Below, piece by piece: positions 1 through 6,033 of a stretch of DNA of 6,999 bases. The notes below the pieces were generated by a model that saw only the letters and a program-made list of their open reading frames with translations, made no database searches and was not told where the DNA came from. How positions within the stretch are numbered: the stretch's first letter is position 1; every line of letters starts with the position of its first letter. Source of the DNA: Cypionkella sp. (GTDB lineage: Bacteria > Pseudomonadota > Alphaproteobacteria > Rhodobacterales > Rhodobacteraceae); contig JAGPBG010000111.1 of assembly GCA_018063485.1 (NCBI GenBank), positions 1 to 6,999 of the forward strand. Direction: 5' to 3'. Made by a program: the position numbers and the translations under genes.

Positions 1-17
1 CGGGGAGCGCGCCATGA
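1..17 (+). CDS. 3' end of an upstream gene (possible membrane-fusion subunit)
   Basis: The third forward frame reads four codons, Gly-Ser-Ala-Pro, and then TGA at 15-17. That stop overlaps the permease start as ATGA, the same arrangement seen at 1861-1864 further down this operon. This suggests that a co-transcribed gene ends here. In exporters of the DevBCA type the gene before the permease often encodes a periplasmic membrane-fusion protein, so that is a reasonable guess for the missing gene. Only about five codons are visible, so neither the identity nor the existence of the gene can be proved from this window. Confidence 0.3.
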
Positions 18-1150
18 ACCTTGCCTACCGCGATGTGCGCCACAACCTCTTTCGCTTTGTGCTGACCTGTCTAGGCCTCAGCCTGTTGATGGCCGTGGTT
101 CTGGCGATGATTGGCATCTATAACGGGCTGGTCTCGGATGCGCTGAACATTGTCAAAGCCCCACAGGTCGATCTATGGGTGGTAGAATCCGGCACTCAAG
201 GCCCATTTGCCGAGGCGTCAAAAATCCCCGGCGACACCCGCGACGCGGTGGCGCGCCTGCATGGCGTGGCTGATGCCGGCAGCATCACCTATCAAACGGT
301 CGAGGCCCCCTTTGCCGGCAAAACCCTGCGGCTTTACGCCATTGGCTATCTTCCCGGCCATCCCGGCGGCCCGCAAACCATCACCTTGGGGCGCGGGATC
401 GAGCAAAGTCATTTCGAACTGGTCGCCGATGCCAAATCGGGCCTGACCGTTGGCGATGTGATCCGGCTTGGTCGCGATCCGTTCAAGGTCGTAGGGTTGG
501 TCAAGGACACCATGAACTCGGGTGGCGATCCGGCGATTTTCCTGACGCTATCGGATGCGCAAACCTTGCAAACCCAACTCGCCCCCCCGGCGCAGCGCGT
601 GCAAATCGCGCGTGGTGCCGGGGCGCAAGCGGCGCAAGCCACCGTTGCCGCCGTCATCGCCCGGCTCGATCCGGGGGCCGATCCAGACTCCGTCGCACAA
701 ACCGTGCGCCAATGGAAACATCTGTCGGCCCTGACGCAGGCTGATCAGGAGCAAATCCTGATCCAATCGGTGGTGGACCGCGCCCGCCGCCAGATCGGCC
801 TGTTTCTGGGCATTCTGCTGACCGTCTCTGCGGTGGTCATCGCGCTGATCATCTACACGATGACAATGGAAAAGCTGAAACAGATCGCCACCCTGAAACT
901 GATTGGTGCCCCAGACCGCACCATCATCGGGCTGATCGTGCAGCAATCTTTGGCGCTGGGCGTGGTCGGCTGGAGCTTTGGCCTTGTGATCATCCTGTTG
1001 ATCAAGGATTTCTTCCCGCGCCGGGTGCTTTTGGAACCGCTCAACGCCGCAGCCCTTGGTGCGATCATCATGGTGGTATGCATTGCGGCGTCCGGCCTTG
1101 GGGTGCGCGCAGCGCTCAAGGTTGATCCCGCCACGGCAATCGGAGGCTAG
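14..1150 (+). CDS. ABC exporter permease, FtsX/MacB family (DevC-like)
   Basis: This 378-residue inner-membrane subunit is the permease of an ABC exporter. It has the classical FtsX/MacB-type layout: one helix near the N terminus (about 14-38), a large extracytoplasmic domain (about 40-258), then three helices (about 261-284, 303-330 and 345-367). The segment MEKLKQIATLKLIGAPDRTI (285-304) lies between helices 2 and 3, where this family has its cytoplasmic contact with the ATPase. The C terminus KVDPATAIGG resembles the usual ending of such permeases. Length and topology fit DevC-like permeases better than MacB, which carries its own ATPase domain. The start has a purine-rich site (GGGGAG, 2-7) at suitable spacing. 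The ATPase follows after one extra codon. The exported substrate cannot be read from the sequence; lipid, lipoprotein, glycolipid or peptide are all possible. Confidence 0.9.
   Translation: MNLAYRDVRHNLFRFVLTCLGLSLLMAVVLAMIGIYNGLVSDALNIVKAPQVDLWVVESGTQGPFAEASKIPGDTRDAVARLHGVADAGSITYQTVEAPFAGKTLRLYAIGYLPGHPGGPQTITLGRGIEQSHFELVADAKSGLTVGDVIRLGRDPFKVVGLVKDTMNSGGDPAIFLTLSDAQTLQTQLAPPAQRVQIARGAGAQAAQATVAAVIARLDPGADPDSVAQTVRQWKHLSALTQADQEQILIQSVVDRARRQIGLFLGILLTVSAVVIALIIYTMTMEKLKQIATLKLIGAPDRTIIGLIVQQSLALGVVGWSFGLVIILLIKDFFPRRVLLEPLNAAALGAIIMVVCIAASGLGVRAALKVDPATAIGG
1142..1146 (+). promoter_or_regulatory. Ribosome binding site for the ABC ATPase, inside the permease end
   Basis: GGAGG lies seven bases before the ATG at 1154 and is made from the last two glycine codons of the permease gene. 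It fixes the ATPase start and suggests that terminating ribosomes hand over directly to the next gene. Confidence 0.75.
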
Positions 1151-1153
1151 GCG

Positions 1154-1864
1154 ATGACCCGAAAACTGGTCGTCGATATCCAGGGCGTGAGCAAACATTA
1201 CGGCGAGGGCGATACCCGGGTTGATGCCCTGCGCGCGGTTGATCTGTCGGTGCGCGCGGGCGAAGTGGTGGCGCTGCTTGGCCCTTCGGGGTCTGGCAAA
1301 ACCACGCTCTTGAACATCATCGGCTGCATCATTGATCCCACCGAAGGCCGGGTGACGCTGGATGATGAGGTGGTCTATGACAACCGCTGGCTGCGCAAGG
1401 ATCTGCGCCGCCTGCGGTTGGACAAGATCGGTTTCATCTTTCAGTTCCATAACCTGCTGCCGTTTCTGGACGCAAAGGATAACGTCGCGCTGGTGTTGCA
1501 ACTGGCCGGGAAATCGGCCGCCGAGGCGCGCAGCCGGGCGCTTGAACTCCTCGATTATCTGGAGGTTGGCCATCGCAAGGATGCCATGCCTGCGCTCCTA
1601 TCAGGTGGCGAGGCCCAACGCGTCGCCATCGCCCGCGCGCTTGCCAACAGTCCGCGCATCATTCTTGCCGATGAACCCACGGCGGCGTTGGACAGCAAAC
1701 GCGCCGGGATCGTGATGGACCTGATGCGCAAGCTGGCCGCCGAGCAAGACGCCTGCATCATCGCCGTCACCCATGACGAGAAAATCTATGACCGTTTCGA
1801 CAAGCTGTTCCATTTGCGTGATGGGCGGCTTGACGAGGCAACTGAAGGAGGAAAACCGAAATGA
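1154..1864 (+). CDS. ABC transporter ATP-binding protein, MacB/LolD/DevA type
   Basis: This 236-residue cytoplasmic ATPase powers the permease encoded just upstream. All nucleotide-binding motifs are intact: A-loop aromatic Y16, Walker A GPSGSGKTT (43-51), Q-loop Q97 in FIFQFHNLLPFLD, signature LSGGEAQRVAIARAL (149-163), Walker B IILADE with catalytic E174, D-loop ALD (178-180) and the switch histidine H207 in VTHD. The LSGGE form of the signature and the LLPFLD segment after the Q-loop are typical of the MacB/LolD/DevA subgroup of export-type ATPases. It is in the same reading frame as the permease, separated only by a TAG stop and one GCG codon. Its own stop overlaps the next start as ATGA. 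The subgroup is clear; the transported substrate is not. Confidence 0.95.
   Translation: MTRKLVVDIQGVSKHYGEGDTRVDALRAVDLSVRAGEVVALLGPSGSGKTTLLNIIGCIIDPTEGRVTLDDEVVYDNRWLRKDLRRLRLDKIGFIFQFHNLLPFLDAKDNVALVLQLAGKSAAEARSRALELLDYLEVGHRKDAMPALLSGGEAQRVAIARALANSPRIILADEPTAALDSKRAGIVMDLMRKLAAEQDACIIAVTHDEKIYDRFDKLFHLRDGRLDEATEGGKPK
1845..1851 (+). promoter_or_regulatory. Strong ribosome binding site for the small membrane protein
   Basis: AAGGAGG, a near-perfect Shine-Dalgarno sequence, sits nine bases before the ATG at 1861 and lies inside the last codons of the ATPase gene. Together with the ATGA stop/start overlap it supports translational coupling, and it supports the small downstream gene being real. 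Confidence 0.75.
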
Positions 1865-2262
1865 CCAAACCCAACAAAACCGCTGTGCTGATTGCCGCCG
1901 CAGTCGCCATCCTTTTCGGCGCACTCACCATTCTGTCCGGTGGCCGCGCCCTGTTCGGCAGCGCCGAGGCGCGCGCGGCGGTAGGCAACGCCGTGCCCTT
2001 CGTGCTGTGGTTCAACTTTCTGGCCGGATTCGCCTATGTCCTGGCGGGCATCGGCCTGTTTTTGCGCAAGAATTGGGCTGTCTGGCTGTCCTATGCCATC
2101 CTTGCGGCCACCGCTTTTGTCTTGCTGGCCTTTGGGGTGCATGTGCTGCAAGGCGGCGCTTATGAGATGCGCACCGTCGGCGCGATGATCCTGCGCACCG
2201 CCGTTTGGATTGCGATTGCATGGGTTGCCGCGCGCCATATCGGCAGGGCCGGCGCGGTCTAA
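1861..2262 (+). CDS. Small four-helix membrane protein, unknown function
   Basis: I do not recognise this 133-residue protein. It is very hydrophobic, with four likely membrane helices at about 8-26, 46-67, 72-93 and 106-124. Charged or polar links include GSAEARAA (33-40), LRKNW (68-72) and GGAYEMR (98-104). The lysine near the N terminus and the arginine/histidine-rich C-terminal end (ARHIGR) fit both termini facing the cytoplasm. No catalytic motif is visible. The start overlaps the stop of the ATPase gene (ATGA) and has a strong ribosome site, so it is made together with the ABC exporter and could be an accessory or third subunit, though it may only be co-transcribed. Its TAA overlaps the stop codon of purD on the other strand, and an inverted repeat covers both stops. 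Confidence 0.85.
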   Translation: MTKPNKTAVLIAAAVAILFGALTILSGGRALFGSAEARAAVGNAVPFVLWFNFLAGFAYVLAGIGLFLRKNWAVWLSYAILAATAFVLLAFGVHVLQGGAYEMRTVGAMILRTAVWIAIAWVAARHIGRAGAV

Positions 2263-2281
2263 AGCGCGCGCCAGCCGATAT
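2237..2281. terminator. Nested inverted repeat over two convergent stop codons
   Basis: ATATCGGC (2237-2244) is perfectly repeated in inverse at 2274-2281. Inside it, GGCGCG (2251-2256) pairs with CGCGCC (2267-2272) around a ten-base loop. The folded RNA would have 14 base pairs with a 6-by-1 internal loop, and a similar hairpin can form from either strand. The loop contains the stop codons of both the small membrane protein and purD. There is no run of T after the stem on either strand, so it is not a classical intrinsic terminator. It could be a bidirectional pause or termination site, or a 3'-end stabilising hairpin. The structure is seen in the sequence; the function is inferred. Confidence 0.4.
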
Positions 2282-3521
2282 CTGACCGGCAAAAGCCTTC
2301 GGGCCAATCGACGCCCGCAACCATTGCATAGGCGCGCGCGCGCGCCTCAGACAGGCTGTCGCCGCGCGCGCTGATGTTCAGCACCCGTCCGCCATTCGCG
2401 GTGATCTGGTGATCGCGCAGCGCGGTTCCGGCATGAAACACCATATGCGTGCTGTCCTCGGGCAGTTGCGCCAGCCCCTTGATCACCGATCCCTTGGCAT
2501 AATCGCCCGGATAGCCCTTGGCCGCCATCACCACCGTAATGGCGTGATCTTCGGCCCAATTCACCCGCGCCTTGTCCAAGCGCCCCTCGGCGCAAGCCAG
2601 CATCAGATCCAGCGCCTGCGCGCCCAGCCGCATCATCAGCACCTGGGTTTCCGGATCACCAAAGCGCGCGTTGAATTCAACCAGCCGCGCTTGCCCGTTC
2701 TGGATCATGAGGCCCGCAAACAGAACGCCCTGATAGGGCGTGCCGCGCCGCGCCATCTCGGCAATCGTGGGGCGGATGATTTCCGCCATGGCGCGTTCGG
2801 CAATCGCATCGCTCAGGCAGGGCGCGGGGGAATAGGCCCCCATGCCCCCGGTATTCGGCCCGGTATCGCCATCGCCCACCCGCTTGTGATCTTGTGCCGT
2901 ACCTATCGGCAGGGCGTTGATGCCATCGGTCAGCACAAAGAAACTGGCCTCTTCGCCGATCATGAACTCTTCAATCACCACTTCGGCCCCGGCAGCCCCG
3001 AAAGCGCCACCAAACATATCCTCGACCGCCGCAAGTGCTTCGGCCTCATCCATCGCGACGATCACACCCTTGCCCGCCGCCAACCCGTCGGCCTTGACCA
3101 CAATCGGTGCCCCCATGCGCCGGATATGGTCTTTGGCAGCTCCACTTTCGGTGAACCGCGCGTAAGCCGCCGTCGGTGCGCCGCAAGCATCGCAAATTTC
3201 CTTGGTAAAGGCCTTTGACGCCTCCAGCCGCGCCGCTGCTGCCGATGGCCCAAAGGTCAACACCCCCGCCGCCCGCGTTGCATCTGCCACGCCGGCCGCC
3301 AAAGGCGCTTCTGGACCGACGATCACAAAATCAATCGCCTGCGCTTCGCAAAATGCCACCACTGCCGCGCCGTCCAGAATATCAAGATCGGCACATTCGG
3401 CCAGCATCGCGATCCCGGCATTGCCCGGTGCCACGATCAGCCGGTCGGTCTTGGGGTTTTGCTTGACCGCCCAAGCCAACGCATGTTCGCGCCCGCCACT
3501 GCCCAGGATCAGAATGTTCAT
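2259..3521 (-). CDS. purD: Phosphoribosylamine-glycine ligase (GAR synthetase)
   Basis: This cytoplasmic enzyme joins glycine to 5-phosphoribosylamine using ATP, the second step of de novo purine synthesis. The 420-residue length is normal for bacterial PurD. The order of motifs is complete: N-terminal nucleotide-fold MNILILGSGGREHALAW, GNAGI (33-37), GPEAPLAAGV (69-78), GPSAAAARLEASK (91-103), the ATP-grasp glycine loop KADGLAAGKG (143-152), VIEEFMIGEEASF (182-194), the region GPNTGGMGAYSP (221-232) and the family signature RFGDPETQ (286-293). I place the start at 3521 because MNILILGSGG is the conserved beginning and AAGGGG lies six bases upstream. An in-frame ATG at 3575 would add 18 residues of unlikely sequence (MSGAGQIFRERG...). 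It is transcribed away from the small secreted protein and xseA. Its stop overlaps that of the membrane protein on the other strand. Confidence 0.97.
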   Translation of the reverse strand: MNILILGSGGREHALAWAVKQNPKTDRLIVAPGNAGIAMLAECADLDILDGAAVVAFCEAQAIDFVIVGPEAPLAAGVADATRAAGVLTFGPSAAAARLEASKAFTKEICDACGAPTAAYARFTESGAAKDHIRRMGAPIVVKADGLAAGKGVIVAMDEAEALAAVEDMFGGAFGAAGAEVVIEEFMIGEEASFFVLTDGINALPIGTAQDHKRVGDGDTGPNTGGMGAYSPAPCLSDAIAERAMAEIIRPTIAEMARRGTPYQGVLFAGLMIQNGQARLVEFNARFGDPETQVLMMRLGAQALDLMLACAEGRLDKARVNWAEDHAITVVMAAKGYPGDYAKGSVIKGLAQLPEDSTHMVFHAGTALRDHQITANGGRVLNISARGDSLSEARARAYAMVAGVDWPEGFCRSDIGWRAL

Positions 3522-3647
3522 CTCGCGCCCCTTGCCATGTCCCCTTTCCCTAAAGATTTGACCTGCGCCAGACAAGGGGCGGGGGCTTCATTTCCTCGAT
3601 ACACCTGCCTATGCTGGTCCCAACATCCTTAACCCCAAAGGTACCCA
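3522..3647. promoter_or_regulatory. Divergent intergenic region between purD and the xseA unit
   Basis: These 126 bases must carry the start signals for purD leftward and for the small exported protein, and probably xseA, rightward. Rightward, a weak sigma70-like pair is possible: TTCATT (3587-3592) and TATGCT (3610-3615) with 17 bases between, placing the transcript start some 15 bases before the ribosome site AAAGG (3637-3641). Leftward, TTGTCT (3575-3570) could be a -35 element, but no good -10 follows it. I see no convincing operator or riboswitch fold. A C/T-rich tract on the plus strand (3538-3550) is just upstream of the purD ribosome site. Confidence 0.35.
3528..3533 (-). promoter_or_regulatory. 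Ribosome binding site that sets the purD start
   Basis: Read on the minus strand, AAGGGG lies six bases before the ATG at 3521. It favours this start over the in-frame ATG at 3575. Confidence 0.6.
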
Positions 3648-4001
3648 ATGCTCCGCCGCACGTTCCTGTCGTTCATCGCTGCTTTGCTGATCCCCACCGG
3701 CCTCATGGCGGCGTCCAGCCCGCTGGCCGACGCTTTCGCAGCCCTTGCCGCCGAGCAGCGCCAGACTGTTCTTGCGGAAATGCAGACCGGAGGCCTGTAT
3801 GACGGCCCACTTGATGCCACCCCCTCGGATGACGTCACCCTTGCCTTGCAAATGACGGCGCAAACCGTGTTCGCCAACGGCTACGAAGGCCCAACAATCG
3901 ATATCACCACCGCCGCAGGGGCAACCGCCTTTGTTGCCGCCATTGTATCTGGCGATATGGCCAAATGGATCTATGGCGAAGGCGAAGAGATGGATGGCTG
4001 A
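3648..4001 (+). CDS. Small exported protein with peptidoglycan-binding-like motif
   Basis: This 117-residue protein has a clear signal peptide: MLRR, a hydrophobic stretch (about 6-20) and a likely cleavage after LMA or LMAA (21-22). The mature part is acidic. Residues 35-72 (AEQRQTVLAEMQTGGLYDGP and onward to ALQMTAQ) resemble one PG_binding_1-type repeat, whose typical form is an N-terminal helix, then G-x-Y-D-G-x-D-G, then a helix containing A-I. Here the second glycine of the GYDGxxDG motif is replaced (LYDGPLDAT), so the match is degenerate. The tail ends EGEEMDG. A weak promoter and AAAGG ribosome site lie upstream, and xseA begins 21 bases after its stop, so the two genes probably share a transcript. 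The likely location is the periplasm. The role is unknown, and the peptidoglycan link is only a motif-level guess. Confidence 0.8.
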   Translation: MLRRTFLSFIAALLIPTGLMAASSPLADAFAALAAEQRQTVLAEMQTGGLYDGPLDATPSDDVTLALQMTAQTVFANGYEGPTIDITTAAGATAFVAAIVSGDMAKWIYGEGEEMDG

Positions 4002-4022
4002 TCCCCTGCATAAGGCCTGCGC

Positions 4023-5606
4023 ATGAGTGATCTTTTCGACGACGGCGGGGCGCCCAAAAACGGGGCCGCCTCCAACTCCCCTGAATTTACCGTATCCGAA
4101 CTGTCGGGCGCGGTGAAAAAGGTGATCGAGGGCGAGTTCGGCCTTGTGCGTGTGCGCGGCGAGGTGGGGCGGGTCAGCCGTCCGGCCTCGGGGCATTTGT
4201 ATTTCGCGCTGAAGGATGATCGCTCCAGCCTTGATGCGGTGTCCTGGAAGGGCCAGGTCGCCAAGATGCAGGTCCGCCCCGAAGAGGGAATGGAAGTCGT
4301 GGCCACGGGGCGGATGACCACTTTTCCGGGCCAGTCGAAATATCAGTTGATCGTTGAAGACGTGGCCCCGGCAGGGGCGGGCGCGCTGATGGCGATGCTG
4401 GAAAAACGTCGCGCCGCCTTGCAGGCCGAAGGCCTGTTTGATCCCGCCCGCAAAAAGCCGATTCCTTATCTGCCGCAAGTGATCGGCGTGATCACCTCGC
4501 CCTCGGGGGCAGTGATCCGCGACATTCTGCACCGCCTGGCCGACCGCTTCCCCCGCCATGTTCTGTTGTGGCCCGTCCCTGTCCAAGGCCAGTCCTGCGC
4601 CCCCGAGGTCGCCGCAGCGATCAAGGGTTTCAACGCCATCGTGCCCGGTGGTCCGATCCCGCGCCCTGATCTGATCATTGTCGCGCGCGGCGGTGGCAGC
4701 CTCGAAGACCTTTGGGGTTTCAACGAGGAAATCGTGGTCCGTGCCGCCGCCGAAAGCCGTATCCCGTTGATCTCGGCAGTGGGCCATGAAACCGACACCA
4801 CTCTGATCGACCATGCCGCCGATCTGCGCGCGCCCACACCCACCGCCGCCGCCGAATTGGCCGTTCCCGTGCGGCTTGATCTGATCGCCACCACCGACGC
4901 GCTTGCTGCCCGCCTGTCCCGAGGCCTTGCCACCGGCATCGCCCAGCGCGGCCAACGCCTGCGCGATCTGGCCCGCGCCTTGCCGCGTCCCGAAACCCTT
5001 ACCGCCAGTGCCACCCAGCGGCTTGATGCGCAATCGGATCGGCTGGGTGCGGCGCTCACACTCGCCGCCTCAAGGAAACGCGCGCAATTCGAACGCATCG
5101 CAGGGCGCCTGCGTCCCGACACCCTGCGCGCACTTTCCCGCAGCAAGGCCGACCGGCTGACCGCCACCACGCGCCAGTTGAATGCGCAGATCGACCGCAA
5201 ACTCGAACGCGCCCATGCCGCAGCCGACAAATGGGCCTCACGCCTCGCCCCGGCCCTTGTGCGCCTTTCCACCGATGCCGCCCGCGATCTGAAAAAGGGG
5301 CGCGAAAAACTTGCCACCTTGTCGGCCCGCCTTGAGGCTGCCCCCGCCCAACGCTTTGCCGCCCTGGCCCAACGTCTTGACGCGCTGGACCGCACCCGCA
5401 CCACGCTTGGCCATGCTGAAACCCTCAAGCGCGGCTTTGCCGTTGTGCGAGGCGACGGCCATGTCGTCACCGGCAAAGCCGCAGCCGAAGCGGCAACCGC
5501 GCTTGAAATCGAGTTTTTCGACGGCAAACTCGCCCTTGGGCCAGCGAAAAAACCCAAAGCTGAAATCTCGAAACCCAAAGCAATAGATCAAGGCAGCCTG
5601 TTCTGA
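4023..5606 (+). CDS. xseA: Exodeoxyribonuclease VII large subunit
   Basis: This is the catalytic subunit of exonuclease VII, which with several copies of XseB degrades single-stranded DNA from either end to short oligonucleotides. Visible parts in order: an OB-fold DNA-binding domain (about 21-115, starting EFTVSELSGAVKKVIEG and including the SGHLYFALKD strand), the nuclease domain (about 150-282) with GVITSPSGAVIRDI (155-168), the conserved ARGGGSLEDLW (221-231) and SAVGHETDTTLID (251-263), then a long alpha-helical, probably coiled-coil stretch (about 285-460). The final core segment includes LKRGFAVVRGDGHVV (468-482). At 527 residues it is longer than the E. coli protein (456); the extra length lies in the helical stalk and a lysine-rich tail ending IDQGSLF. 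AAGG (4012-4015) sits seven bases before the ATG. The partner xseB is not in this window. Confidence 0.96.
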   Translation: MSDLFDDGGAPKNGAASNSPEFTVSELSGAVKKVIEGEFGLVRVRGEVGRVSRPASGHLYFALKDDRSSLDAVSWKGQVAKMQVRPEEGMEVVATGRMTTFPGQSKYQLIVEDVAPAGAGALMAMLEKRRAALQAEGLFDPARKKPIPYLPQVIGVITSPSGAVIRDILHRLADRFPRHVLLWPVPVQGQSCAPEVAAAIKGFNAIVPGGPIPRPDLIIVARGGGSLEDLWGFNEEIVVRAAAESRIPLISAVGHETDTTLIDHAADLRAPTPTAAAELAVPVRLDLIATTDALAARLSRGLATGIAQRGQRLRDLARALPRPETLTASATQRLDAQSDRLGAALTLAASRKRAQFERIAGRLRPDTLRALSRSKADRLTATTRQLNAQIDRKLERAHAAADKWASRLAPALVRLSTDAARDLKKGREKLATLSARLEAAPAQRFAALAQRLDALDRTRTTLGHAETLKRGFAVVRGDGHVVTGKAAAEAATALEIEFFDGKLALGPAKKPKAEISKPKAIDQGSLF

Positions 5607-5610
5607 TCTA
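5584..5610. repeat. Inverted repeat spanning the convergent stops of xseA and its neighbour
   Basis: TAGATCA (5584-5590) is repeated in inverse as TGATCTA (5604-5610), with 13 bases between. The right arm is made of the xseA stop TGA, one base, and the TAG stop of the opposite gene. The stem is short and A/T-containing, and no T-run follows, so on its own it is a weak terminator candidate. Its position matches the stronger inverted repeat at 2237-2281. Confidence 0.3.
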
Positions 5611-6021
5611 AACCCCCACCTGCGGGCCCAGACAGCCCAAAGGTTCGGGGCTTTGCGCAACCTCAGACAGGTAATCGCCTGCCGGATCATTGACATATCG
5701 CGCCCGCAAGCCCCCATTTCTGCCCTGATAGAACTGCCAGCATTGCAAAATACCATCGTCGTCGTAAACAAAGCAAATCTGATCCGTGGCCTCTTCGAAC
5801 CAATAGCCTTCGCGACATTCCTCGCCCGAAAACGCCCAACGCACCTTGCGATCGGCCAGATATTGCTCGGTGCCCCAAACCTTGCCATTCTTGGCGTAGG
5901 TCAGGGTCTTGCCGGTGACATAAGCCTCAAATTGCTGTGCCGTAAGTGGTGTTTCCGGGGCCGCAGTACCGGGTAGGGCGGGCAGCATCAGCGCAAATAT
6001 CAGGGCATGAACCAGACGCAT
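5608..6021 (-). CDS. Small exported four-cysteine protein, unknown function
   Basis: I do not recognise the family with certainty. The 137-residue protein begins with a signal peptide (MRLVHALIFALMLPALPGTA, probable cleavage after A20). The mature part has a pattern of aromatic and cysteine residues: LTYAKNGKVWGTEQYL (40-55), WAFSGEECREGYWFEE (62-77), ICFVYDDDGILQCW (82-95), and a C-terminal PLGCLG (127-132). The four cysteines (69, 83, 94, 130) could form two disulfides in the periplasm. The repeated strand-like blocks suggest a small beta-rich fold. I start it at 6021 because the signal peptide begins there and AAAGGA lies six bases upstream; an in-frame ATG at 6084 would add 21 residues ahead of the signal and bury the start in the hydroxylase gene. 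It follows that gene by 11 bases and is probably co-translated with it. Confidence 0.8.
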   Translation of the reverse strand: MRLVHALIFALMLPALPGTAAPETPLTAQQFEAYVTGKTLTYAKNGKVWGTEQYLADRKVRWAFSGEECREGYWFEEATDQICFVYDDDGILQCWQFYQGRNGGLRARYVNDPAGDYLSEVAQSPEPLGCLGPQVGV

Positions 6022-6027
6022 CAAATT

Positions 6028-6033
6028 TCCTTT
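6028..6033 (-). promoter_or_regulatory. Ribosome binding site overlapping the hydroxylase stop codon
   Basis: On the minus strand AAAGGA starts on the last base of the hydroxylase TGA (6035-6033) and lies six bases before the ATG at 6021. It settles the start of the four-cysteine protein and ties its translation to that of the gene before it. Confidence 0.65.

Noticed and set aside
548..1573. A 341-codon minus-strand open frame opposite the permease and ATPase genes
   Set aside because: It is low-complexity, rich in Gln, Asp, His and Arg, and crosses two genes with intact family motifs on the other strand.
2409..3218. A 269-codon plus-strand open frame opposite purD
   Set aside because: It has no motifs and an odd His/Arg/Gly composition, and it lies fully antisense to a complete PurD.
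3522..3575. An 18-residue N-terminal extension of PurD from an ATG at 3575
   Set aside because: The family begins at MNILILGSGG, and the ribosome site AAGGGG fits the ATG at 3521.
3609..5033. A 474-codon open frame on the minus strand opposite xseA
   Set aside because: It is rich in Gly, His, Arg and Gln with no recognisable domain, and it overlaps the well-supported xseA gene and the secreted protein. Long antisense open frames are common in GC-rich genes.
4466..5578. A 370-codon minus-strand open frame opposite xseA
   Set aside because: It has an Arg/Ser/Ala-rich composition with no motifs. It is a shadow of xseA codon bias.
5634..5654. A short hairpin AGCCC/GGGCT followed by TTT, as an xseA terminator
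   Set aside because: The stem has five pairs with a nine-base loop and only a three-T run, inside the opposite coding region. This is too weak to call.
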